This document shows, in pieces, positions 1 to 13,500 of a stretch of 64,000 bases of DNA. The DNA is from Apostichopus japonicus. Taxonomy: Eukaryota; Echinodermata; Holothuroidea; Aspidochirotida; Stichopodidae. A program made the translations under genes and the position numbers. The notes under the pieces are model-generated. The model did no database searches, was not told where the DNA came from, and saw only the letters and a list, made by a program, of their open reading frames with translations. The DNA is taken from the NCBI RefSeq assembly GCF_037975245.1, contig NC_092574.1, positions 7,876,213-7,940,212 of the forward strand. The letters are read 5' to 3'. The number at the start of each line of letters is the position of its first letter. Position 1 is the stretch's first letter.

Positions 1-2576
1 TTCTCATTCGATTGAGATCAACAGATTTATGAAGGATGGTCATTTCTAAAGACGTCACGGGTAGCATGTGTGCCTCGTTATATTTAGTGGATTAATTTTA
101 TAAATTTTATAACATACATATTTAATATTCTATAGACGATGTATGTAGATGATTTGGCAATAATCAATTTTTCCTTTTTATTACTTGGAGGTAGAAGGTT
201 AAAAGGTAGCTGCATGAAGTGGACGATTAAACTGTATGTACATTTGTCTAAAAGTTAGTCATGTATCATGTTAACCACATATATACCCTTAACAACGGCT
301 GGATGCATGCATGCACAAAGTCAGGTGCCCTGTCATGTAAAGACACAAATTAAAGGGGTACATGTGTCAGCACCAGATGTTAAATTCTTCAAGAAAGTTC
401 TGTGACTTTTAAAAACATTAAAGACTAAGTTCACAGTACTTAGGAAGTCTTGTGTGTATGTTGCATATAGAGTAGGTTTTGATGTGGGTGTGTCTGTAAT
501 TGGTAAGGTTGATACCCACTGGTTGCATGAAAATATGCACTGACTAATGCAAGCCAATAAGCAGACCGGTCGCCTTCGTTAATGTATACCATCCCACTGC
601 TGACACCATGTGTCATTCCATACTGATACCTTACTTATGTATCTGCAGGAAGTTTTCTCTTCCCACCCATCAGTTTACCTTTTAATGCTACAATGGGAAT
701 TGTTCGGGTTTTTTTCACAATTATTTTGTAACAAATTTATTTAAACACTTCTGTTTCAACAAACAAAGACACGTTGCTCTACCCAGATTGGCAGAGGTGT
801 TACGAGTTCAACCTGGTTAGCCCGCGCTTGGTTTATACCAGGAAAAAAATGGCGATATTTCTGGTATCAAAGCTGTCTTCCTTTTCTTACTCCTCAAGCT
901 CTTTTGCGAAAATAAATTCCTTCTGCAGCTGCTTCATTAACTAACCAGGTTGAACTCGTAATGGTCCAGTTCCTCCTGATCTGAGGTATAAAATCATAAT
1001 TAATAATAATTATTATAATAGATTATTACTCAGTTTTGTATGAATTTTTATTATCACTACTCAAGGGAAACATGAACTGCCTTGATACAAAACTAATGAT
1101 ATCTGTAGTTTTTATTGATTCCTATCTCTATGATGGTGTGTGTGTTTGTGTCTGTGACACCTGCCTCTAAACACCTAACGAAAATCAATATGGTGGGTGA
1201 ACTTCATATGTTTAGTATGTGGATGAACCTCATTGATTACAAGATCCCTATTTTTTTTTCTGCAGAGGTCAAAGATCAACAGATCAAAGTCTGAAAATCT
1301 TGTAATCATGATAACTCCAAAAGTATAACTTAGGTGGACATACTTGGTATTGGATCCACCTTACTGATCAAAAGAACCCTGCATTTTAAAATGGTCGTCA
1401 GTCATCTCAAGGGATTTAACTTGTTGCTTGCTTTCCCAAATTTGCCAAGGTTCCCAAGTGGTCTGGAAAAAAGGTAAGGCAAAATTACTGTCATGAAAGT
1501 CCTTGAATTTTGATGTTCAGACTGAGAAAGAGAAGAAATATACTCTATTGAAAACTTCCTTTCTTTTTTGGGGGTAAAAACGCCAGGGGGGGGGGGGGTG
1601 AGAAAATGACGGGGAAAAAGACGGGGAGAAAATGACGGGGGTAGGGGGCATAGGCATTTCGCCTTCATGCAATTGGACTGCCATTTTTGGCACTACTGTT
1701 TGTGTAAACACTTCACAAGTTAGGGACACAAGTCAAATTGTTGGTTCTCTGCCCCTCCCCCTCCCTCCACCCAATCGAAATTCTTTTCTTCAGACCTGCA
1801 TAGGAGGTCATGTTTGGATTATTTGTAATGTACCATCCTAGCCTTCGTACAAGTTAGCGAATTTATGAGGTTTAGCCTTACATAAAGATAATATTATGGA
1901 TATTACAGCTAGGCCTACAGTATCCTGTTGTAGTCAGATGTGTCCTGATGCACCCTTCAACACCCTTCCGCCAACTGTACCCACAGGAGCATCTTCTTCA
2001 GAATTTGTTTTGTGTAGAAGTAATTACAAACATTTCTTATTTTTCCTTGAATTTTATCCTTTTTTATTTTATTTCATAGAACTGATGATGATAATACTGA
2101 GAAGAATACAACCCTTGAACAAACCACTTGATTTGAAGAGACCATTAGGTCTATTCAGGAGACTGGAATTGTACATCACCAATCAGAAAACAGCTAGTAG
2201 GAGATGATCTCCATGGAGGTGATTTATAGTTCGAGAGAGATTGCATCAAACAAGGCAGATATATCGTAGCAACGAAGGGCAACGAAGATGAAAATGGGTA
2301 TAGCTTTGATGGAAGAGGTAGTCCTGACCATGGATGCAGTCCCAAGAGATTCTTCAAAACATGACAGTAAGTGAACTTGAGGGTCCAGCCAGGAAATTCT
2401 AAGAATTAATTCACCACATTGTGTGTGATTAGAGAAGCACAGACATCACCGCTAAACAACACAAAAAACATGCATATGAGGAACTCTAAGGAGATGAATT
2501 TAATTAGGCGCTGTGTCAAAAAAAGAGAGGCTGAAACAATATCACGCACTGTAAATGATCTTAGCAGATCAGCAGT
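1..2576. other. Left flank without a recognised gene
   Basis: I see no convincing gene. Contents: AT-rich spacer, a small inverted-repeat element at 801-960, an AGGTCA-type repeat fragment at about 1100-1380, and a G-rich run at 1586-1640 with ACGGGG repeats. A splice-acceptor-like stretch at 2040-2150 has a diverged second copy near 4200-4310. The short open frames here are not persuasive. Confidence 0.6.
801..960. mobile_element. 160-bp inverted-repeat MITE
   Basis: Two perfect 20-bp inverted arms lie at 801-820 and 941-960 (TACGAGTTCAACCTGGTTAG and its reverse complement). The outermost bases are TA on both sides, compatible with a TA target site as used by Tc1/mariner-type transposases. 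No coding capacity. The family is not identified. Confidence 0.6.
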
Positions 2577-3279
2577 CAGGCGCGGATCCAGAGGGGGGTC
2601 CAGGGGGTCCGGAACACCCTCTGCTCTTGGCTCCCCCCAAAAAAAAGAAAAAAGGGAGAAAAAAGGGGAAAAAAAGAAAGAACAAAATAATTAAATTAAA
2701 CGCCAATTTTAAACATGTAGGACGTCAGAAGGGCGGTTATCCTTACAAGTCAGCCAGGTGTGTCTTTTCCGTCAAATGAACTACAGTGTCCACGCGTGCT
2801 ACACGCGCCAAATATGCCAAAAAATCTCAATTTTCAAACCGAAAAGTTTCAAAATTGAGGTGGTGTTCGAATTTTTTTGGGCGGTGAGGTGGCAGAGCGG
2901 TAGGCTGCATAAGATGCGCCAACGAATTCTTCATTAGACTGAGTAGTTTTAAAAGCTGCATAGCGCCATCAATTAATCGTCGCTTGTTATACAGTACATG
3001 CATTTTTTTGTGTGCATATTTAAAAGTCATGACTGATTTGACTTGAATATGACAGATATATTATATTGACATGAGATCCATATGTTTGGCTAGGTACATG
3101 CAGCTTAGAATACTCGGGAAGTGCCGTTTCCGGCCATCTGGGGGGTTTGTAAAGCCCAAAATTTTATGGTAAGCTCCGCGCCAACCGATGGTGGCGCTCC
3201 GCTTATATAGTCTTACGTTCAGGCGCGGCTGGACCGGTCAGAACCCCCCCCCCTGTCACAAATCCTGCATCCGCCCCTG
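2577..3279. mobile_element. Degenerate hAT-like non-autonomous element (candidate)
   Basis: The left end reads CAGGCGCGGATCCAG and the right end, reversed, CAGGGGCGGATGCAG, both followed by G-rich sequence; hAT elements commonly start with CAGGGGCGG-type termini. The flanks share only GCAGT rather than a clean 8-bp duplication, so ends or integrity are uncertain. A second terminus-like sequence at 3220-3235 suggests nesting. The interior carries A-rich tracts and a box-A-like TGGCAGAGCGGTAGG at 2890-2904. Confidence 0.4.
3113..3210. repeat. Dispersed repeat, copy 1 (SINE-like)
   Basis: GGAAGTGCCGTTTCCGG, then GATGGTGGCGCTCCGCTTA near the end, matches the segment 15308-15405 in the same orientation with scattered substitutions. 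In the second copy the flanking DNA read on the minus strand resembles a tRNA-type box A (GTGGTGCAGTGGTAAG), so a tRNA-derived SINE is possible. Confidence 0.45.
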
Positions 3280-4573
3280 GCAGTGTTTTGTAGTGTGAAA
3301 ACAGCCCTGTGTGAGACTGTATGGTACAAGAGATTATGTTCCATGCAGCCTGGATACAGGATACAGCGTCCCGCAGGCAGGCTGCATGTGGCACAAACTT
3401 TTGTGCCGTGCAGCCCTCTTATTTCACTGGGCTTCTTGTGTTGTTCTACATTCATTCATTCACTTCATACGTATATTAGTAACATGAGAAAACACTACTT
3501 TCTGATTTCTAGGCGAAGGGAAAAGGAAGTTTTGCAATGGCGTATGTGTGTGTGCAACTGCAAAACGTACCAAAGGAAAGCTTCAAGGAACTTTTTTGGG
3601 TTTGTAGATCCACCTTGGTGAATAAAATAATTCTGTTGCTTTTTGTTGAGGTCAAAGGTAATTAGAGGTTAACAGAGGTCACAGCGTGTAAACCTAGTAA
3701 CCACAAGGACCCCTCCAATGCCTTACAGTAGCCAGGTGTTATCCTGTTGTTGTAACCTGCAGTATCCTTCAGTGTTTCTCCTTTAAAGGCATTGAATACT
3801 CGCCCCAAACCGCGTGCGGCCATCTGAAAATGTTAACTTTCTGTTGCTTGCAAGTGACGTTTTGTTCGTGTCGCTACAAAATACAGACAGTACAGTAATG
3901 AAACGTGATACCTTGTTATCTTTAGCTGGACCTGAGATGTTCATCGCTGTATCGTTTGTACACTGTGCTTTGGGTATTGACCGCAGCTGTATGTACTGAC
4001 TGTACATTTTTTTCTAATTACCGATGGTAGCAAGCTGTGTGTGTATTTTCTAGGATCGATGGTGGTGCCTAACACTTCTGTTACACCTCATTCGAAACTA
4101 GGTCAGATTACCGGCATTAGACGTTTTTTTTTGCGCGCGCGAGTCTTCACACCCTTTAAAGAATTTATTTTGTATTTGTAGTAAGAACAAAATTTCTGTT
4201 TTTAATTTCATTCATTTTTGTTATTTTATAGAATTGATGGCGATAATACTGCGAGAAAAGAGAGAAAAGAATACAAGCCTTGAACCAAACCACTTCAGTT
4301 GAAGAAACCAGTAGCTTCGTTGAGAGGAATGGATCTATGCCAGGTCAAGAAAAGAACCACAAATTTGAAGAGAAAAAAAGCACAAGTTATTATATCAAAT
4401 GATGGAGAGGAGTGTGATGTCTTCCAGTACTAGTCAAATACTTATGATGAATGTTAACATGTTTTGTGTAGTACCCTAGCATGTATGTGCAAAGGTTGTA
4501 ATAAAACAGATCCAACATCGGGAATTACGTCACACAGGAAAGACTTTCCATGTGCTCGCCAATTCCTGCCTGG

Positions 4574-4901
4574 GAACCTGGTTGATATCCACAAGTTTAT
4601 CACATGTAAGCAGCTGGTTATGGAAATGTTACTGGAGTAATAAAAAAAAACTACATATATATGTTCGTTGATTGGCGTCTATGGAACCTGGTTGATATCC
4701 ACAACTATATAACATGTAAGCAGCTGGTTATGGAAATGTTACTGGAGTAATAAAAAAAAACTACATATATATTTTGGTTGATTGGCGTCTATAGAACCTG
4801 GTTGATATCCACAACTATATCACATGTAAGCAGCTGGTTGTGGAAATATTACTGGAGTAATAAAAAACTACATATATATGTTGGTTGATTGGCGTCTATC
4901 C
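4574..4901. repeat. 110-bp tandem repeat, three copies
   Basis: GAACCTGGTTGATATCCACA starts at 4574, 4684 and, with a small change, 4794, giving a 110-bp period. Each unit ends in an A run, CTACATATATAT and GTTGATTGGCGTCTAT. It lies inside the TTAA-type element. Confidence 0.85.
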
Positions 4902-5619
4902 AGGCACAGAGTGCTCTATGTCCGGTGGACAGAGCGAAGTATAGGTGAGAATTAGTTGAGACTATATATATGTATTTTGCCTGGGAAAAAGAATAAGGAA
5001 CTCAACATTTCAAAACAGAATTCCCACCTTAGTAATAACAGTTGTTTCAAATGAAATATTTAAAGGTTCTTTGTTAGCATGCATCAGTCAGTAAAGATTT
5101 CCTTCGAAGGGAAAATTCCTCTAACAGCTTTGAAGAAAGTGGAAACATGATTTGAACTGATAATTACCAAAATTAATCAATGTGCCTTTACCATAACCAT
5201 TTATTTGTTTGCTTTAAGAAATAAATTTAAAAAAAAAAAACTGAGTGTGGCCTTGTAAATTTTATCATGGCTATATAAATATTTAAATCTGTCAGATCTC
5301 CCAGAAAACATCCTGTCACGAATAAAATAAGCAGCAAATCCATGAAATTTGATATCCGAATGTGTCATATAGGCCTGCTTGCTTTGAACAAGAAGATACA
5401 CATGTCTATAGTATTGGTCTAGTAAATAAAGGGTGTGAAGACTCTCGCACAAAGAAATATATGATGCCGGTAATCTGACCTAGTTTCGAATGAGTTGTAA
5501 CAGAAGTGTTAAACACCACAATCGATCCCAGAAAATACACACACAGCTTGCTACCATCGGTAATTAGACACTAGTGTACAATCAGTACGTACAGCTACGG
5601 TCACTACCCACAGCACAGT

Positions 5620-6374
5620 CAAGGGCGGCGGAACCGGGGGGGCACAGGGGGCACGTGCCCCCCCACTTTTCCTCAGATGAAAAATGTGCCCTTTTTCTAC
5701 ATAAAATTTCTAAAATAAAAAGCGAAACCCACGTCAAATGAAATATTTCGGGAAGTTTTGTTTACTACCACAGGCGTAGGAGCCCAATTTGATTTGGGGG
5801 GCTGTAACGACCTGCCCGAAAAATATTACCAAAATTTTTCGCGCGCTTCGCGCGCGTTCAACATGTTAATATGCATATCATATAGGCATGCAAAGGTTAT
5901 TACATCGCATGCCAATAACATACAATCATTTGTCGTGTTATAACCCTTCCAAATCGGTTAGAATTATTCCGAAAGTCGTTACAATAATAATGATCATAAT
6001 AATATCAGTTTAACCATTGAAAAACACATAGAAAATTACCTTTCTTTCAGTATTTTCACATATTTCATTTGCTTTCATGCATGTATCGATCGCGTGTGCA
6101 GGGACTTGGACTTTATAATGATTTCACCTCATTTTGTTTTGTTTTTTCCTTTTTTCCCAATTTGCACATTAGATACTGCAGTGCTAGTATGCATTGTTTC
6201 ATTGGGGGGGGGGGGGGCTGCGTTGATGGAGTGATGTGTATACGCAAATAAGATAATACAATAAGAGTTAAAAGGGTATACTAAATATCAGGCTGCATCA
6301 GTCCAATCGAATTTCTGCAAAGTGCCCTTCGACGTTGGTGCCCCCCCAGATTCAAAGTGCTTCCGCCGCCCTTG
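5620..6374. mobile_element. Nested 755-bp hAT-type non-autonomous element
   Basis: The terminal inverted repeats are CAAGGGCGGCGGAA at 5620 and its reverse complement ending at 6374. The element is flanked by the perfect 8-bp direct repeat AGCACAGT (5612-5619 and 6375-6382). An 8-bp duplication and a CA-GGG-like terminus are hallmarks of the hAT superfamily. The other arm of the host element (near 3958-3975) preserves the uninterrupted site, confirming insertion. The interior holds poly-G runs and no transposase. Confidence 0.85.
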
Positions 6375-6957
6375 AGCACAGTGTACAAACAATACAGCGA
6401 TGGGACATCTTAGGTCCAGCTAAAGATAACAATTAAGGTATCTCGTTTCATTACTGTCTGCATTTTGTAGCGACATGAGCAAAACGTCACTTGCAAGCAA
6501 CAGAAAGTTAATTTTTTTTCAGATGGCCACAAGCGGTTTAGGGTGAGTCTTTAATGCCTTTAAAGAACAGCAAATTCTGGTTAAATTCAAATGTAATGTG
6601 GATTCATTTTATTTCACCACAGAGTGTTCTAATTAATTAATTAATGAGTATCAGAATGAGTAATGGCTGCAGGCCTGTCTAGGTCAAAGTCTGTAATAAT
6701 TTTCTATTTGATTGCCTGAAATGGTCAAAGGGATATTCAACTTTGACAAAATGTGACTAAATTATTTCCCTTTGGGAATAGGAAAAGTTAAATATTATAA
6801 AGGAAAACAAGTACATTTACAAATGATTTGCTGTGGCGACATTCGTGAATCTGATTTTGCCAGATGCATAAGCATGTTAAAGCTAATTTTTCTTTGCCAT
6901 GCAAAATGGTATTAGGAGCTAGATTTGACCTAAAGATGTTGAAACTTTCCAGCATTT

Positions 6958-6959
6958 TA

Positions 6960-7011
<52 letters not shown>

Positions 7012-7021
7012 CTATATAGGC

Positions 7022-7111
<90 letters not shown>

Positions 7112-7130
7112 TATATATATATTTATATAT
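6958..7130. repeat. (AT)n microsatellite
   Basis: About 170 bp of nearly uninterrupted AT dinucleotides with a few TTT and GGCTATAT interruptions. It can extrude as a cruciform. Apparent Tyr-Ile open frames here are artefacts. Confidence 0.95.
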
Positions 7131-7396
7131 TTTTATTATATCCTGTAGAAATTGCATGCAAATGTTATCAGAATGCACCGACTTTCCTTCAAAGAAAGTA
7201 TCATTTTAATAGTCTCTGCATGGTGTTGTTTGTGAAAAAATATACCACTTACAGTTTGCTGTTGGAATTGATCCAGGAACCTCTTGTTGCATTTTTTTCT
7301 CTGTTCCACCAGACCATTAAGTGGAACTCTAAATTTACTTACCTTAGTAATTTAAAGTACATGTTTAGGGGACTTTGTTAGATCTGAAGATTTTCC

Positions 7397-7493
7397 CGCG
7401 TGGGAACCTTGTCAGGGGGAGGGGGTACCGCGCAACCCACCTGGACCACGCGGGAACCTTGTCAGGGGGTGGGGAACCGCGCAACTCACCTAA
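7397..7493. repeat. Short GC-rich direct repeat, 52-bp period
   Basis: CGCG(T/G)GGAACCTTGTCAGGGGG followed by GG and ACCGCGCAAC-CACCT occurs twice, about 52 bp apart, immediately left of the satellite array. It is GC-rich against its surroundings. Confidence 0.7.
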
Positions 7494-7559
7494 GCCTGCT
7501 TAGCTCATTTCGCGGCGCGGTTTAGGGTTGAAAACTATTTATTTACAAAAAACAGTTAA

Positions 7560-10500
7560 AAAAGTACCTCTTTTTGGTACCCAATTCCAAAATAAACTTG
7601 GTAGTTCGAGACACGCTGATTACGAATCTGAACTTTATTTTGGTATTGGGTACCAAAACGAGGTACTTTTTTTAACTTTTCAAGACAAAACACCTTTTTT
7701 TTGGCACAAATAGAAATCATATAGACAAAAAGCCTTTCCCGGTCAGATAATTACTCAAAATTGGTGTATAACAAAGACAATAGTGTCTTCAACTCCACGT
7801 CTAATTTTAATGTCGATGGGTATTTCAGAGAGGACAAGACAGGGGCTGAAAAGAGGGGGTTTCCAAATTTTGCACTTATAAAGAACACGTATATTTCTAT
7901 CTACTTTGGGACCACTTATCTCCCGAACGGAAGCAGATATGGACCTGGGAGTTGCAGATTTGGGCTCCTGAGCATCGATTAGTGTCTGCTACGTCTTTTG
8001 GGCGAAATCGATTTGGGGTCAATTTTTGGCAATTTTTATTTGCGGCAAAAATAGGTGTTTTGTCTGAAAAGTTACTAAAAGTACCTCTTTTTGGTACCCA
8101 ATTCCAAAATAAACTTCAGATTCGTAATCAGCGTGTCGAGAACTACCAGAAAAGATACACATTGATCGATTTTGCGACAACAAGTTTTTTCACCTCAAAA
8201 AAAGTAAAATCGAAAAACTTTTACGACGAACAAAGGTTTAAAATCTTTTGTTGTCCCTAAAAGTTTTTCGCTTTTCTATTGTTAGTATGAAGTTGCAAAC
8301 TGAGCGAAAAAAGTGTCATAAGAGGGCGCAAAGGCGATAAATGTGTATCTTTTCTGGTAGTTCGAGACACGCTGATTACGAATCTGAACTTTATTTTGGA
8401 ATTGGGTACCAAAACGAGGTACTTTTTTAACTTTTCAAGACAAAACACCTATTTTTTGGCACAAATAGAAATCATATAGACAAAAAGCCTTTCCCGGTCA
8501 GATAATTACACGAAATTGGTGTAAAACAAAGACAATAGTGTCTTCTACTCCACGTATAATTTTAATGTCGATGGGTGTTTCAGAGAGGACAAGAGAGGGG
8601 CTGAAAAGAGGGGGTTTCCAAATTTTGCACTTATAAAGAACACGTAATTTTATCTACTTTGGGACCACTTATCTCCCGAACGGAAGCAGATATGGACCTG
8701 GGAGTTGCAGATTTGGGCTCCTGAGCATCGATTACTCCCTGCTACGTCTTTTGGGCGAAATCGATTTGGGGTCAATTTTTGGCAATTTTTATTTGCCGCA
8801 AAAATAGGTATTTTGTCTGAAAAGTTACTAAAAGTACCTCTTTTTGGTACCCAATTCCAAAATAAACTTCAGATTCGTAATCAGCGTGTCGAGAACTACC
8901 AGAAAAGATACACATTTATCGACTTTGCGACACCAAGTTTTTTCACCTCAAACTTGCAAAAGTAAGACCGAAAAACTTTTACGACGAACAAAGGTTTAAA
9001 ATCTTTTGTTGTCCCTAAAAGTTTTTCGCTTTTCTATTGTTCGTATGAAGTTGCAAACTGAGCGAAAAAAGTGTCATACGAGGCCGCAAAGGCGATAAAT
9101 GTGTATCTTTTCTGGTAGTTCGAGACACGCTGATTACGAATCTGAACTTTATTTTGGAATTGGGTACCAAAACGAGGTACTTTTTTAACTTTTCAAGACA
9201 AAACCCCTATTTTTTGGCACAAATAGAAATCATATAGACAAAAAGCCTTTCCCGGTCAGATAATTACACGAAATTGGTGTAAAACAAAGACAATAGTGTC
9301 TTCTACTCCACGTATAATTTTAATGTCGATGGGTGTTTCAGAGAGGACAAGAGAGGGGCTGAAAAGAGGGGGTTTCCAAATTTTGCACTTATAAAGAACA
9401 CGTATTTTTATCTACTTTGGGACCACTTATCTCCCGAACGGAAGCAGATATGGACCTGGGAGTTGCAGATTTGGGCTCCTGAGCATCGATTACTCCCTGC
9501 TACGTCTTTTGGGCGAAATCGATTTGGGGTCAATTTTTGGCAATTTTTATTTGCCGCAAAAATAGGTATTTTGTCTGAAAAGTTACAAAAAGTACCTCTT
9601 TTTGGTACCCAATTCCAAAATAAACTTCAGATTCGTAATCAGCGTGTCGAGAACTACCAGAAAAGATACACATTTATCGACTTTGCGACACCAAGTTTTT
9701 TCACCTCAAACTTGCAAAAGTAAGACCGAAAAACTTTTACGACGAACAAAGGTTTAAAATCTTTTGTTGTCCCTAAAAGTTTTTCGCTTTTCTATTGTTC
9801 GTATGAAGTTGCAAACTGAGCGAAAAAAGTGTCATAAGAGGCCGCAAAGGCAATAAATGTGTATCTTTTCTGGTAGTTCGAGACACGCTGATTACGAATC
9901 TGAACTTTATTTTGGAATTGGGTACCAAAACGATGTACTTTTTTAACTTTTCAAGACAAAACACCTATTTTTTGGCACAAATAGAAATCATGTAGACAAA
10001 AAGCCTTTCCCGGTCAGATAATTACATGAAATTGGTGTACAACAAAGACAATAGTGTCTTCTACTCCACGTATAATTTTAATGTCGATGGGTGTTTCAGA
10101 GAGGACAAGAGAGGGGCTGAAAAGAGGGGGTTTCCAAATTTTGCACTTATAAAGAACACGTAATTTTATCTACTTTGGGACCACTTATCTCCCGAACGGA
10201 AGCAGATATGGACCTGGGAGTTGCAGATTTGGGCTCCTGAGCATCGATTACTCCCTGCTACGTCTTTTGGGCGAAATCGATTTGGGGTCAATTTTTGGCA
10301 ATTTTTATTTGCGGCAAAAATAGGTATTTTGTCTGAAAAGTTACTAAAAGTACCTCTTTTTGGTACCCAATTCCAAAATAAACTTCAGATTCGTAATCAG
10401 CGTGTCGAGAACTACCAGAAAAGATACACATTTATCGACTTTGCGACACCAAGTTTTTTCACCTCAAACTTGCAAAAGTAAGACCGAAAAACTTTTACGA

Positions 10501-13500
10501 CGAACAAAGGTTTAAAATCTTTTGTTGTCCCTAAAAGTTTTTCGCTTTTCTATTGTTAGTATGAAGTTGCAAACTGAGCGAAAAAAGTGTCATAAGAGGG
10601 CGCAAAGGCGATAAATGTGTATCTTTTCTGGTAGTTCGAGACACGCTGATTACGAATCTGAACTTTATTTTGGAATTGGGTACCAAAACGAGGTACTTTT
10701 TTAACTTTTCAAGACAAAACACCTATTTTTTGGCACAAATAGAAATCATATAGACAAAAAGCCTTTCCCGGTCAGATAATTACACGAAATTGGTGTAAAA
10801 CAAAGACAATAGTGTCTTCTACTCCACGTATAATTTTAATGTCGATGGGTGTTTCAGAGAGGACAAGAGAGGGGCTGAAAAGAGGGGGTTTCCAAATTTT
10901 GCACTTATAAAGAACACGTAATTTTATCTACTTTGGGACCACTTATCTCCCGAACGGAAGCAGATATGGACCTGGGAGTTGCAGATTTGGGCTCCTGAGC
11001 ATCGATTAGTGTCTGCTACGTCTTTTGGGCGAAATCGATTTGGGGTCAATTTTTGGCAATTTTTATTTGCCGCAAAAATAGGTATTTTGTCTGAAAAGTT
11101 ACTAAAAGTACCTCTTTTTGGTACCCAATTCCAAAATAAACTTCAGATTCGTAATCAGCGTGTCGAGAACTACCAGAAAAGATACACATTTATCGACTTT
11201 GCGACACCAAGTTTTTTCACCTCAAACTTGCAAAAGTAAGACCGAAAAACTTTTACGACGAACAAAGGTTTAAAATCTTTTGTTGTCCCTAAAAGTTTTT
11301 CGCTTTTCTATTGTTCGTATGAAGTTGCAAACTGAGCGAAAAAAGTGTCATACGAGGCCGCAAAGGCGATAAATGTGTATCTTTTCTGGTAGTTCGAGAC
11401 ACGCTGATTACGAATCTGAACTTTATTTTGGAATTGGGTACCAAAACGAGGTACTTTTTTAACTTTTCAAGACAAAACCCCTATTTTTTGGCACAAATAG
11501 AAATCATATAGACAAAAAGCCTTTCCCGGTCAGATAATTACACGAAATTGGTGTAAAACAAAGACAATAGTGTCTTCTACTCCACGTATAATTTTAATGT
11601 CGATGGGTGTTTCAGAGAGGACAAGAGAGGGGCTGAAAAGAGGGGGTTTCCAAATTTTGCACTTATAAAGAACACGTATTTTTATCTACTTTGGGACCAC
11701 TTATCTCCCGAACGGAAGCAGATATGGACCTGGGAGTTGCAGATTTGGGCTCCTGAGCATCGATTAGTGTCTGCTACGTCTTTTGGGCGAAATCGATTTG
11801 GGGTCAATTTTTGGCAATTTTTATTTGCCGCAAAAATAGGTATTTTGTCTGAAAAGTTACAAAAAGTACCTCTTTTTGGTACCCAATTCCAAAATAAACT
11901 TCAGATTCGTAATCAGCGTGTCGAGAACTACCAGAAAAGATACACATTTATCGACTTTGCGACACCAAGTTTTTTCACCTCAAACTTGCAAAAGTAAGAC
12001 CGAAAAACTTTTACGACGAACAAAGGTTTAAAATCTTTTGTTGTCCCTAAAAGTTTTTCGCTTTTCTATTGTTCGTATGAAGTTGCAAACTGAGCGAAAA
12101 AAGTGTCATAAGAGGCCGCAAAGGCAATAAATGTGTATCTTTTCTGGTAGTTCGAGACACGCTGATTACGAATCTGAACTTTATTTTGGAATTGGGTACC
12201 AAAACGATGTACTTTTTTAACTTTTCAAGACAAAACACCTATTTTTTGGCACAAATAGAAATCATGTAGACAAAAAGCCTTTCCCGGTCAGATAATTACA
12301 TGAAATTGGTGTACAACAAAGACAATAGAGTCTTCTACTCCACGTCTAATTTTAATGTCGATGGGTGTTTCAGAGAGGACAAGAGAGGGGCTGAAAAGAG
12401 GGGGTTTCCAAATTTTGCACTTATAAAGAACACGTAATTTTATCTACTTTGGGACCACTTATCTCCCGAACGGAAGCAGATATGGACCTGGGAGTTGCAG
12501 ATTTGGGCTCCTGAGCATCGATTACTCCCTGCTACGTCTTTTGGGCGAAATCGATTTGGGGTCAATTTTTGGCAATTTTTATTTGCGGCAAAAATAGGTA
12601 TTTTGTCTGAAAAGTTACTAAAAGTACCTCTTTTTGGTACCCAATTCCAAAATAAACTTCAGATTCGTAATCAGCGTGTCGAGAACTACCAGAAAAGATA
12701 CACATTTATCGACTTTGCGACACCAAGTTTTTTCACCTCAAACTTGCAAAAGTAAGACCGAAAAACTTTTACGACGAACAAAGGTTTAAAATCTTTTGTT
12801 GTCCCTAAAAGTTTTTCGCTTTTCTATTGTTCGTATGAAGTTGCAAACTGAGCGAAAAAAGTGTCATATGAGGCCGCAAAGGCGATAAATGTGTATCTTT
12901 TCTGGTACTTCGAGACACGCTGATTACGAATCTGAACTTTATTTTGGAATTGGGTACCAAAACGATGTACTTTTTTAACTTTTCAAGACAAAACCCCTAT
13001 TTTTTGGCACAAATAGAAATCATATAGACAAAAAGCCTTTCCCGGTCAGATAATTACACGAAATTGGTGTAAAACAAAGACAATAGTGTCTTCTACTCCG
13101 CGTATAATTTTAATGTCGATGGGTGTTTCAGAGAGGACAAGAGAGGGGCTGAAAAGAGGGGGTTTCCAAATTTTGCACTTATAAAGAACACGTAATTTTA
13201 TCTACTTTGGGACCACTTATCTCCCGAACGGAAGCAGATATGGACCTGGGAGTTGCAGATTTGGGCTCCTGAGCATCGATTAGTGTCTGCTACGTCTTTT
13301 GGGCGAAATCGATTTGGGGTCAATTTTTGGCAATTTTTATTTGCGGCAAAAATAGGTATTTTGTCTGAAAAGTTACTAAAAGTACCTCTTTTTGGTACCC
13401 AATTCCAAAATAAACTTCAGATTCGTAATCAGCGTGTCGAGAACTACCAGAAAAGATACACATTTATCGACTTTGCGACACCAAGTTTTTTCACCTCAAA

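Larger units (their letters stand above)
3783..6563. mobile_element. TTAA-flanked DNA transposon with ~370-bp inverted repeats, non-autonomous
   Basis: The sequence from 3783 (TTTAAAGGCATTGAATACTC region) to about 4156 reappears reverse-complemented at 5429-5619 plus 6383-6563, the gap being a nested insertion. Both outer ends carry TTAA followed by AAGGCATT, compatible with TTAA-targeting families such as piggyBac or Kolobok. The interior (4157-5428) has no transposase frame, a three-copy 110-bp tandem repeat and AT-rich filler. The long inverted repeats diverge by scattered substitutions, so the copy is not new. Confidence 0.7.

Noticed and set aside
2419-2779. Gly/Pro/Lys-rich plus-strand frames
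   Set aside because: They cross the G-rich terminus and A-rich tract of a hAT-like element; composition-driven.
2881-2925. Possible tRNA gene from the box-A-like TGGCAGAGCGGTAGG
   Set aside because: No box B at the expected distance and no cloverleaf; more likely a SINE remnant.
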